Below are positions 34,456 to 41,794 of a stretch of 64,000 bases of DNA, piece after piece (within the stretch, counting starts at the first letter, position 1; the number at the start of each line of letters is the position of its first letter). Source of the stretch: Halorubrum salsamenti. GTDB lineage: Archaea > Halobacteriota > Halobacteria > Halobacteriales > Haloferacaceae. The translations under genes and the position numbers were made by a program. Where the stretch lies: the NCBI RefSeq assembly GCF_007671685.1, contig NZ_VCNL01000004.1, positions 248,001 through 312,000 on the forward strand, given 5' to 3'. Under the pieces are notes generated by a model, which made no database searches, was not told where the DNA came from, and worked only from the letters and a program-made list of their open reading frames with translations.

Positions 34456-34926
34456 CTAGGGTTCCGTTATCGCCAGTGTGTTCCGACCCCTTAAACCGAT
34501 TACTGGTGCGCCCGCCTCCAGCACCCGGTTCGCCAGCGGTCGATCGTTGGTGACGACGCCGTCGACCCGACCCTCGGCGGCCAGCTCGACGAGCGCGTCG
34601 TCGGCGTACGATTCTGCCGTCTCCACCGCCTCCGCCCGCGTCGCGAGGTCCGCACCCACGCTCGCCGCGGTCGCCGCCTCGCCGTTCCCGCCTTGGAGCC
34701 GGTCCAGCTCCGACACGACGGCGGTCGGGACCACGGCGTCATAGCCTCCGAGGAGCCGATCGAGCTCCTCGAACAGCCGCAGGTCCGCTTCGACCGGCGC
34801 CATCAGCGCGCTCGCGTCGAGCGCGACGACCGGAGCGCCGTCGGGACCGTCACCCGTGAGGCCATCGGTAGGGGCGTCGCCCGCGGGAGCCGACTCCGAT
34901 CCGTCCGCGCGGGCGTCGTCGGTCAC
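34456..34926 (-). CDS. PIN domain protein
   Basis: This 156-residue protein has an acidic disordered start (about 1-32) and a PIN nuclease domain with the usual acidic residues: VVALDASALMAPV (Asp), VVSELDRL (Glu), YADDALVELA and GVVTNDRPLANR (Asp). It resembles the Fcf1/Nob1-like archaeal PIN group that lies next to aIF2 gamma, so a role in RNA processing or ribosome maturation is plausible but unproven. It is 1 nt from the aIF2 gamma stop, within the same operon. Confidence 0.85.
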   Translation of the reverse strand: MTDDARADGSESAPAGDAPTDGLTGDGPDGAPVVALDASALMAPVEADLRLFEELDRLLGGYDAVVPTAVVSELDRLQGGNGEAATAASVGADLATRAEAVETAESYADDALVELAAEGRVDGVVTNDRPLANRVLEAGAPVIGLRGRNTLAITEP

Positions 34927-34927
34927 G

Positions 34928-36172
34928 CTACGACAGGGTCCCGACGCCGATGAGTCGCCAGCGCGCGCCGACGCGCCGGTTGATCGCGATCTGTGCGCCC
35001 TCCTCGGCGCAGACCGGCCGTTTGAGGCTGACCTCGCACTCGCCGTCGCGCGCGCTCGTCACCGCGCCGACCGTCGTCGCGGTGCCGACCGTGAGCATCA
35101 GGGGCTCGCCGGTGTTGATGTCCTCGATGTCGCTCTCACCGCTCTCGTCGTCCTCCTTCCCGACGACGCGGTCGAGGAGGTCGACCTGCATCTCGAACTC
35201 GTTGCGCGTCGGCGGGAGCGTCCCGGGCTCGCCGGCGACCTGCCCCGCGAGCGCGTCGCCCTTCGTCAGGCTCGGGTCGAGCCCGGTGCCGACGCCGAGC
35301 AGCCCGCCCGGCCGCGCGGACTCCACGTCGCTGCTGCCGGCCTGTAGCGAGCGCACCGTGGTTTCGAGGGGGCGCCACTCCGTCTGGCCCTCCTCGTCGA
35401 CCTCGCGGCCCGGTCGGATCTCCAGCCCGTCGCCGACGGACAGCTCGCCGCTGACGAGCGAGCCGCCGACGACGCCGCCCTTGAGGTCCGCCGCGGTCGC
35501 GCCCGGACGGTTGATGTCGAACGAGCGGGCCGCGTACATCCGGGCGTTCTCGCCGGGATCGCGATCGGGGGTCGGGATCTCCGTCTCGATCGCGTCGATG
35601 AGGAGGTCCATGTTGACCTCCTGTTGCGCGGAGACGGGGACGATCGGCGCGTCCTCCGCGACGGTGCCCTCGACGAACTCCTGTATCTGCCGGTAGTTGT
35701 CGACGGCGCGGTCGCGGTCGACCAGATCGACCTTGTTCTGCGCGATGACGATGTTCTCGATCCCGATGAGATCGAGCGCCATCAGGTGCTCTTCCGTCTG
35801 CGCCTGCGGGACGTCCTCGGTCGCGCTCACGACGAGCACGGCCCCGTCCATGATCGAGGCGCCGGAGAGCATCGTCGCCATGAGCGTCTCGTGGCCGGGC
35901 GCGTCGACGAACGAGACCGTCCGGATCGGCTCGCTCTCGGAGCCGTCCTCGCACTCCTCGTCGACGGTGTAACACTCGGGCGCGTCGACGCCGGGACAAC
36001 GTCGGAACGTCGCGTCCGCGTACCCCAGCCGGATCGAGATGCCGCGTTTCATTTCCTCGCTGTGCTGGTCGGTCCACGAGCCGGACAACGCCTGCACGAG
36101 CGTCGTCTTCCCGTGGTCGACGTGACCGACGAGACCGATGTTCACCTCCGGTTGTGTGTTGGCTTCAGTCAC
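34928..36172 (-). CDS. eif2g: Translation initiation factor aIF2, gamma subunit
   Basis: This 414-residue GTPase delivers initiator tRNA to the small subunit as part of aIF2. G1 [10 protein letters not shown]3 DAPGHE and G4 NKVD are present, followed by two beta-barrel domains. The zinc-knuckle region keeps three cysteines ([18 protein letters not shown]), fewer than the four of some relatives. The start is GTG 36172, supported by GGAGGT six bases upstream; a TATA-like box (36224-36229) gives a leader of about 28 nt, unlike the leaderless neighbours. It heads an operon with the PIN gene. Confidence 0.96.
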   Translation of the reverse strand: MTEANTQPEVNIGLVGHVDHGKTTLVQALSGSWTDQHSEEMKRGISIRLGYADATFRRCPGVDAPECYTVDEECEDGSESEPIRTVSFVDAPGHETLMATMLSGASIMDGAVLVVSATEDVPQAQTEEHLMALDLIGIENIVIAQNKVDLVDRDRAVDNYRQIQEFVEGTVAEDAPIVPVSAQQEVNMDLLIDAIETEIPTPDRDPGENARMYAARSFDINRPGATAADLKGGVVGGSLVSGELSVGDGLEIRPGREVDEEGQTEWRPLETTVRSLQAGSSDVESARPGGLLGVGTGLDPSLTKGDALAGQVAGEPGTLPPTRNEFEMQVDLLDRVVGKEDDESGESDIEDINTGEPLMLTVGTATTVGAVTSARDGECEVSLKRPVCAEEGAQIAINRRVGARWRLIGVGTLS

Positions 36173-36178
36173 TGTTGG

Positions 36179-36184
36179 ACCTCC
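36179..36184 (-). promoter_or_regulatory. Shine-Dalgarno site of aIF2 gamma
   Basis: GGAGGT on the minus strand, six bases before the GTG start, decides the start codon and shows a leadered transcript. Confidence 0.7.
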
Positions 36185-36223
36185 TAACGGAGTAGTCTTA
36201 CCGGAAATTCGCTCCGTGCGAGT

Positions 36224-36229
36224 GATAAA
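36224..36229 (-). promoter_or_regulatory. TATA box of eif2g operon
   Basis: GATAAA on the plus strand reads TTTATC on the minus strand; start of transcription is expected near 36200, consistent with the Shine-Dalgarno leader. Confidence 0.5.
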
Positions 36230-36330
36230 GTTGCTGTTATAGTGGCGCCCGCGGCGTCGACGACGGCGGACGCCCGAACGGGAAGAGCGACGAAACGATA
36301 CGTAAACCGATGAGCGCAGCCCAGAGGTCT

Positions 36331-36594
36331 ATTTATAAATGTGCGACGCGGGGCGGTGGCGCGCGCCTCCGAGCGCCCCGTGGGCGCGAGTAGTGAGGGA
36401 CCGAAGGTCCCTCTGACAGCCGGCGGCGAAGCCGCCGGCGAGGAGCGCGTGCGAGGGAGGCGGCGGACCGGCGCGGCGTCGCCCGCGCCGGTCTGTCCGC
36501 CGAGGCTGGGGAGGCGTGAGGCCGCGGTGGCGGTGCGGGCTGGGGCTTTGTGGGTATTCGGCGTCGAGTCACCGATCTCAACCGCTTATAAACA
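36331..36594 (+). ncRNA. Structured element B, possible non-coding RNA (shared with 12431-12728)
   Basis: It lies in the gene-free 36173-36657 region between two divergent genes. Left box ATTTATAAAT, right box CGCTTATAAACA (36583-36594). Blocks shared with element A: 36353-36367, 36451-36459, 36501-36536, 36538-36550. Hairpins: GCGCCC/GGGCGC (36373-36387), GAGGGACC-GAA-GGTCCCTC (36395-36413), a 9-bp stem with GAA loop (36419-36439), and a 10-bp stem 36467-36476/36483-36492 extended by 36462-36466/36497-36501. The first and last replace element A hairpins at the same places with different paired sequence. Strand is uncertain. Confidence 0.45.
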
Positions 36595-36657
36595 AATCCC
36601 GGCGTCGCCGGCGTCGTCCGACGCCGATTTACGCCTCACGCATCAACTCGAAACGTA

Positions 36658-37146
36658 ATGGGATACGCGTGCCCCGTCTGCGAGACGCCCCAGCGCGACG
36701 GCGAACACCTCGCGCATCACCTCGCGTTCACGGCGATGTTACACGGCGGCGACCACGAGGCGTGGCTCGACGACCACGTCTCCGACTGGAGCGATCGGGA
36801 GCCCGCGGGGCTCGCGGCCGAGGTGACGCCCCACGCCGAAGACGCCGAGTACCACGAGGTGTTCGAGGACACCGTCGATCGCGGGCGCCCCGACGTCGAC
36901 CTCGGGGCGCACGACCACGTGGGGCACGACCACTCGGGACACACCCGCGCGGATCGCGCCGGTCACGACCACGCCGCGGGCGGCGGCCCGGGCGCGGTCG
37001 ACTCGACCGGCGAGACCGATCCGAAGGTGGCCGAGGCGATCCGCGAGGCCCGCGAGATGGCGCGGGAGGTGAGTGACGACGAGAACGACGAAAGCGACCC
37101 GAGCAACAGCGACGACTCCGACGCCGCCGACGACCCGTCCGCGTAA
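36658..37146 (+). CDS. DUF5810-like protein with zinc-finger start and His-rich linker
   Basis: This 162-residue protein begins ACPVCETPQRDGEHLAHHL, a CxxC...HxxHH pattern suggesting a small zinc finger, and continues with a helical domain to about residue 75. A His/Asp-rich stretch follows (about 80-107, HDHVGHDHSGH), then a charged helix and an acidic tail. It resembles haloarchaeal DUF5810. A GATTTACG box lies about 28 nt before the ATG. The next gene (DUF5809-like) follows after 36 nt. Function unknown; metal binding is likely. Confidence 0.78.
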   Translation: MGYACPVCETPQRDGEHLAHHLAFTAMLHGGDHEAWLDDHVSDWSDREPAGLAAEVTPHAEDAEYHEVFEDTVDRGRPDVDLGAHDHVGHDHSGHTRADRAGHDHAAGGGPGAVDSTGETDPKVAEAIREAREMAREVSDDENDESDPSNSDDSDAADDPSA

Positions 37147-37182
37147 CGGAACGCCCTTTTCAGTCGACGGCGAACGGCGGGT

Positions 37183-37620
37183 ATGGACACCAGAGGGACG
37201 TTCGCCCCGGAGACCCGCGCCGACGCGCTCGAACGCTACGAGGAGGTCGGGCCGGTCGCGCAGGTCGTCGTCCGCGAGGCGACGAAGGCGATGTCGTTCG
37301 ACGCCGACGAGTACGACGAGCGGGTCACGCCCGAGGTGATCCGGACCGCGCGCGACGCGACGTTCGCAGAGCTGCTCGCGGTCCACGTCGGCGAGGGCGG
37401 GGAGTTCGACGAGTGGCTCGCCGACAGCGAGTTCGACGAGGGCGACGTGGTCCGGATCGGGTCCGACAACGTCGACAACGTCGTGTGGCACCCGATCCCC
37501 TTCGCCGACACCGTGATCGCGGCGACGTATCAGGAGGAGCCGGACGCGGCAGCCAGCACCCTCCGCCGGAACGCGTTCGGGCGAGTGTACCGCGAGGAGT
37601 TCTACGAGTCCGGGCGGTAG
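37183..37620 (+). CDS. DUF5809-like haloarchaeal protein (145 aa)
   Basis: This 145-residue acidic alpha/beta protein has no membrane helix or known catalytic motif. Conserved-looking segments are RGTFAPETRADALERYEEVGP, VREATKAMSFDADEYDERVTPEV and VVWHPIPFADTVIAATYQ. It resembles DUF5809 and is paired with the DUF5810-like gene, as in other haloarchaea. A CCTTTTC box precedes its ATG, so it may have its own promoter. Confidence 0.78.
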   Translation: MDTRGTFAPETRADALERYEEVGPVAQVVVREATKAMSFDADEYDERVTPEVIRTARDATFAELLAVHVGEGGEFDEWLADSEFDEGDVVRIGSDNVDNVVWHPIPFADTVIAATYQEEPDAAASTLRRNAFGRVYREEFYESGR

Positions 37621-37744
37621 GCCGGTTCAGTTACAACCCACACAGCCGCCGCTTTCGGACGAGAAAACGGGAAAAATTCGAGGCCGCGGACGGAACGATG
37701 GCCGCCGACCGAGAGATCGTCAGCTACAACGAGGTCGTCGACGC

Positions 37745-38293
37745 CTAGTCGAGCGTGCCCTGAGTGACGAGGGTGTCGTCCTCCAGGTAGTGCTCGATGT
37801 GGTGGCCGTGTTCCTCGACGCCCTCGAGGATCTCGCGGAGCTGCTCCTCGGTGGCGTAGTCGCCGAGGTTGTTGGCGAGTTGGATGTGCTCGCGGAGCTG
37901 CTCGATGATGTCGCCGAAGATCTCTAGGTCGTTCTCCAGCGACGTGCGGATGTCGTAGGCGTCGGCGTCCTCGGGGCTCACGGGCGCGTGTTCCTCGTAG
38001 TTCGCGCCGCCCGAGAGCGGGACACCACCGAGCGCCTGCGCGCGTTCGGCGATCACGTCGGCGTCCTCCTCGAGGTCCGCGGCGACCTCGCCGAGGTACT
38101 CGTGGATGTCGTGGAACTCGGCTCCCTCGACGAGCCAATGGTGCTTTTTCACCTGATGGTAGAGCACGTACGTCGCCGCGAGGTCGGAGTTGAGCGCGTC
38201 GACGAGCTGTTCGGCTTTCTCCTCCGGGATACGCAGCGCTTCGCTTTCGTGAACGTCGCCGTACCGTTGGCGGGCCTCTTTCTGGGTGCTCAT
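37745..38293 (-). CDS. dpsA: DPS-family ferritin-like protein
   Basis: This 182-residue protein forms a dodecamer that stores iron and protects DNA from peroxide. The ferroxidase-site residues appear in YHQVKKHHWLVEGAEFHDIHEYLGEVAADLEEDADVIAERA (given here in part: KKHHWLVEGAEFHDIHEYL). It is close to Halobacterium DpsA in length and pattern. The ATG has an ATAGTTAAG box about 33 nt upstream in an AT-rich divergent region. Iron- or oxidant-dependent control is likely but not visible as a known operator. Confidence 0.94.
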   Translation of the reverse strand: MSTQKEARQRYGDVHESEALRIPEEKAEQLVDALNSDLAATYVLYHQVKKHHWLVEGAEFHDIHEYLGEVAADLEEDADVIAERAQALGGVPLSGGANYEEHAPVSPEDADAYDIRTSLENDLEIFGDIIEQLREHIQLANNLGDYATEEQLREILEGVEEHGHHIEHYLEDDTLVTQGTLD

Positions 38294-38460
38294 AGCTACT
38301 TCGACGTACGCGCGCGACCCACTTAACTATTCTTACTTTAGAAAGATAAATTCCAGACATTGAAAAATATCTTCTGTATTTTCGATAGTAGGGGGGTACT
38401 ACCGTCGACTCCGTCCGGAAGGGAAACGTCTTAATGGACAACGCGCGCAGTTCTGGGTAT

Positions 38461-39909
38461 ATGAGCAACGGCGACGACGACCCGGCCGACGCCTCCGAGG
38501 GGGCCGACGCCGCGGACAACGCGGAGGAGGCGGGCGGCGCCGGCGAGTCGACGGACGCGGCCGCCGCGCCCACGCTTCCCGACGAAGCGACCGAGGAGTC
38601 CCTGAACGAGTACCTCGACGACATCGAGGCGCTTCTCGACGACGCCGAGACCGAGGCGGACCTCGACGACATCGAGGCGCTTCTCGACGACGCCGAAGAG
38701 GGGCTCACCGGGGCCGATCTCCCCGAGCCGGACGAGGACGACGAGGACGCCGACGACCCGCGCGGCGACCTCGAAGACCGGATCGCGGAGCTCCGTGACG
38801 GCGTCGAGGAGGCCCGCGGCCCCTACGCCGAAGACGTGATCGACGCGATCGAATCGGCGGCTTCGACGCTCGAAGACACCGAGTGGACCGCCGCCGGCCG
38901 CGACGACGCCGCGGACGCGGTGGTGGCGTTCGTTGACGCGGCCGCGGACGCCGTCGACGACGAGGTCGACACGGACGATCTCGACCGGGACACCATCGAT
39001 ACGGACGAACCCGACGCGGATGCCGACGACGCGGACGCCGACGGTACCGGCGGTGACTCCCTCGACGATTTCGTCGCCGCACTCGACGCGGTCGCCGCAG
39101 CGGTCGCGGACGCCGGTCTCGACCCCGACGACGACGCTGAGACGATCGCGGCCCTGCTCGATGCGACCGACGGGCTCGAAGCGGGGCTCGACGACGCCGA
39201 GGAGTGGGACGACCTCGAAACGCACGAGCAGCTCCGCGCGCAGGAGTACTACGACGTGCTCGGCCACTACAAGGACTACCCGGTCGAGTGGGCCGCGCTG
39301 AAAGAGCACGAGACGCGTGACAACGTCGACATGATCCTGCTCGCGCTCGACTCGCTGCAGTCGGACTTCATGGAGCGCCACTGTCTCGAGGCACTCGAAC
39401 GCATGGGGAAACGCGGGAAAACCGAGGCCTCGGTCGAGGAGCTGCTCGGCCGCGCCGAGAAGCGCGACCAGCCGGCGATCCGGATCCTCGGCAAGATGGC
39501 GGCCGAGGAGGCGACGGAGACCCTCGTCGAGTACGTCCCGGAGGACTCGAACCCGCAGCTCCAGAAGGCCGTCTTCAAGGCCCTCGGCGAAATCGGCGCC
39601 GCGGAGGCCGTCCAGCCGCTCGCGAACCAGCTCGACCCCGAAGGTGACACCGACAGCCTCGTGCGGCCCCACGCCGCCCGGGCGCTCGGTCTGATCGGCG
39701 ACACCCGCGCGATCGACCCCCTCGCCGACGCGCTCGCCGAGGACGACTCCGACGACGTCCGTGCCGCCGCCGGCTGGGCGCTCCGCCAGATCGGCACGCG
39801 CGAGGCGCTCGAAGCGGTCGCCGAGTACGGCGACGAGCACTCCTTCATCGTCTCCACCGAGGCCGAGAAGGCCGAGCGCGCGCTCGACGAGGCGGCGCCG
39901 ACCGCCTGA
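38461..39909 (+). CDS. HEAT-repeat protein with acidic coiled N-terminus
   Basis: This 482-residue protein has a very acidic N-terminal half with duplicated LDDIEALLDDAE units (about 50-80) and Asp/Ala-rich linkers, and a C-terminal alpha-solenoid of HEAT/PBS lyase-like repeats (about 255-475; for example LGEIGAAEAVQPLANQL, ALGLIGDTRAIDPLADAL). It is probably a protein-protein scaffold. ATG 38461 is preferred over the in-frame ATG at 38434 because a TTAATGG box lies about 28 nt before it. Seven T follow at 39933. Confidence 0.85.
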   Translation: MSNGDDDPADASEGADAADNAEEAGGAGESTDAAAAPTLPDEATEESLNEYLDDIEALLDDAETEADLDDIEALLDDAEEGLTGADLPEPDEDDEDADDPRGDLEDRIAELRDGVEEARGPYAEDVIDAIESAASTLEDTEWTAAGRDDAADAVVAFVDAAADAVDDEVDTDDLDRDTIDTDEPDADADDADADGTGGDSLDDFVAALDAVAAAVADAGLDPDDDAETIAALLDATDGLEAGLDDAEEWDDLETHEQLRAQEYYDVLGHYKDYPVEWAALKEHETRDNVDMILLALDSLQSDFMERHCLEALERMGKRGKTEASVEELLGRAEKRDQPAIRILGKMAAEEATETLVEYVPEDSNPQLQKAVFKALGEIGAAEAVQPLANQLDPEGDTDSLVRPHAARALGLIGDTRAIDPLADALAEDDSDDVRAAAGWALRQIGTREALEAVAEYGDEHSFIVSTEAEKAERALDEAAPTA

Positions 39910-39932
39910 CGGCCACACGCCGTTCGGTCGAC

Positions 39933-39939
39933 TTTTTTT
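39933..39939 (+). terminator. T7 tract after HEAT gene
   Basis: A run of seven T 23 nt after the HEAT gene stop can end transcription; with the following AAT it also forms the TATA-like box of the next gene. Confidence 0.45.
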
Positions 39940-39964
39940 AATCCATACCGCGGGCAGACCCCTC

Positions 39965-41758
39965 GTGTCGCCCGTATCATTCCATCCCGGAAACGAGTCT
40001 GTCACGGGTGTCGTCGCGGTCAAGAGCGTCGTCGCCGTCGCGCTCGGGCTGCTCGTCCTGACGACCGCCGCGCCGGTCGGGGGTACCGCCGCGCCGGTCA
40101 CAGGTGACACCGCGTCGACCGCGGGTGACGCGGGCACCGACCTGAAGGTCGGCGGGACCGACTCGGAGCCCGGCGTCGCGCAGTCGAACGACGGCCCGGA
40201 AAACCGGACGCTCGTAGCGATGGAGCCGCGGATCATCGAGCTGTTCCCGAACCCGACAGCGGTGGAGAACCGCGGCGAGTACCTCGTCGTCCGGCTCCCC
40301 GAGCGCGGGAACTGGTCGCTCTCCGACGGCTACTACGAGGCGAGGATCCCGGCGAACGCGAGCGGCGTCGTCGCGCTCTCGATGGACCCCGCGAACACGA
40401 CGCCCCTACTCGACGACGGGACCGCGGTCGCCGGTAGCGGCGGCGTCGGCGAACCGGAACTCCGCGCGCTCGACGGCTACTTCCCGCTCGCTGCATCCGG
40501 CGATCGGGTCGAGCTCCGCCGAAACGGGACGGCGGTCGCCGTGGTCGACTACGACCGCGCACCCGAGGGGCACCGCTGGCGAGCGGACTGGGGAGAGTGG
40601 CGACCGCGGGGGTACGACCCGCGACCCGCGACCAGAACGGAGAACGCGACCGTGACTCCGTTCGTGCTTCCGGACAGTCCAGGGATGCCGGTCGAGCCGC
40701 TGCGCGCCGCCGATGACCGTCTGCTGCTCGCCGGCTACACCTTGGGATCCGAGCGCGTCGCCGACCTGCTCGTCGCCGCCGCCGATCGCGGCGTCGACGT
40801 GCGGGTCCTCGTCGAGGGGTCCCCGGTCGGCGGCTTTTCCGCGCGGAGCGCGCGGCTCCTCGACCGGATCGCGGCCGCCGGCGTCGAGGTCCGCGTGCTC
40901 GACGGAAACCCCGAACGGTTCCGCTTCCACCACGCGAAATACGCCGTCGCCGACGACCGCGCGATCGTTCTCACAGAGAACTGGAAGGCGTCCGGTACCG
41001 GCGGACAGACCAACCGGGGGTGGGGAGTGACGACGGACGGATCGACGGGTGAAACGGGTTCCGAAACCACCGCAGACGACCTCGCTGCCCTGTTCCAGGC
41101 GGACGCCGCGGCGTCCGACGCCCGGGCGTGGTCGTCGTTCCGGACCGACACCGAGTTCCACGAGTCGGGGACGGCAAACGAGTCGTATCCGGCGCGGTTC
41201 GAGCCGCCAGCGGCGACGACGGCAGATGTCGAGCTTCTGACGACTCCGGGGAATGCCGCCGATCGGTTAGTCGAGCGGATCGACGCCGCCGACGACCGCG
41301 TGTTAGGCGTGGTCCCGCGGACCGGTGGGCCGGACAACCGGATCGTCCGCGCGCTTCGCCGGGCCGCAGACCGCGGCGTCGACGTTCACCTCCTGTTGTC
41401 CGGTGCGTGGTACGACCGCGAGGAGAACCGGGCGCTCGTCGACGAGCTCGCCGACGAGCCGATCGAAGTGACCGTCTCCCAGCCGCGGGGACGATTCGGG
41501 AAGATCCACGCGAAGGGGCTCGTCGTCGACGACACCGCCGTCGTTGGAAGCCTCAACTGGAACGAGGGCGCGGCGACAGAGAACAGAGAGGTGTTACTCG
41601 CGATCGAAGACGGATCAGTTGCAGACTTCTACGCTCGAGCGTACGCGGCGGACTGGCGCGGCGGCGGGGTTCACCTGCCGATCGGGTTACTCGGAGGACT
41701 GGCGACGGCCGCCGTCGGCGCCGGCGCCGTCGCGCGCCGGGAGGTGGCGTTCGTGTGA
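39965..41758 (+). CDS. Exported phospholipase D-family protein
   Basis: This 597-residue protein is predicted to be surface-anchored: it has an N-terminal hydrophobic signal (about 19-38), a C-terminal helix (about 575-592) and a basic end. A beta-rich domain with a lamin-tail-like opening (IIELFPNPTAVENRGEYLVV) is followed by two PLD catalytic half-sites: HHAKYAVADD (about 322) with ENWKASG, and HAKGLVVDD (about 515) with GSLNWNEGA. It is likely a nuclease or phosphodiesterase acting outside the cell. GTG 39965 is the only start near a TATA-like box that keeps the signal; the upstream extension is Arg-rich shadow. Confidence 0.82.
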   Translation: MSPVSFHPGNESVTGVVAVKSVVAVALGLLVLTTAAPVGGTAAPVTGDTASTAGDAGTDLKVGGTDSEPGVAQSNDGPENRTLVAMEPRIIELFPNPTAVENRGEYLVVRLPERGNWSLSDGYYEARIPANASGVVALSMDPANTTPLLDDGTAVAGSGGVGEPELRALDGYFPLAASGDRVELRRNGTAVAVVDYDRAPEGHRWRADWGEWRPRGYDPRPATRTENATVTPFVLPDSPGMPVEPLRAADDRLLLAGYTLGSERVADLLVAAADRGVDVRVLVEGSPVGGFSARSARLLDRIAAAGVEVRVLDGNPERFRFHHAKYAVADDRAIVLTENWKASGTGGQTNRGWGVTTDGSTGETGSETTADDLAALFQADAAASDARAWSSFRTDTEFHESGTANESYPARFEPPAATTADVELLTTPGNAADRLVERIDAADDRVLGVVPRTGGPDNRIVRALRRAADRGVDVHLLLSGAWYDREENRALVDELADEPIEVTVSQPRGRFGKIHAKGLVVDDTAVVGSLNWNEGAATENREVLLAIEDGSVADFYARAYAADWRGGGVHLPIGLLGGLATAAVGAGAVARREVAFV

Positions 41759-41794
41759 GGCGACACGGCAGCCGAACGGCCGTTCGGGGCCGCG

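Noticed and set aside
36341-36658. 105-codon frame within element B
   Set aside because: Same reasons as element A; the conserved blocks fall in different frames in the two copies.
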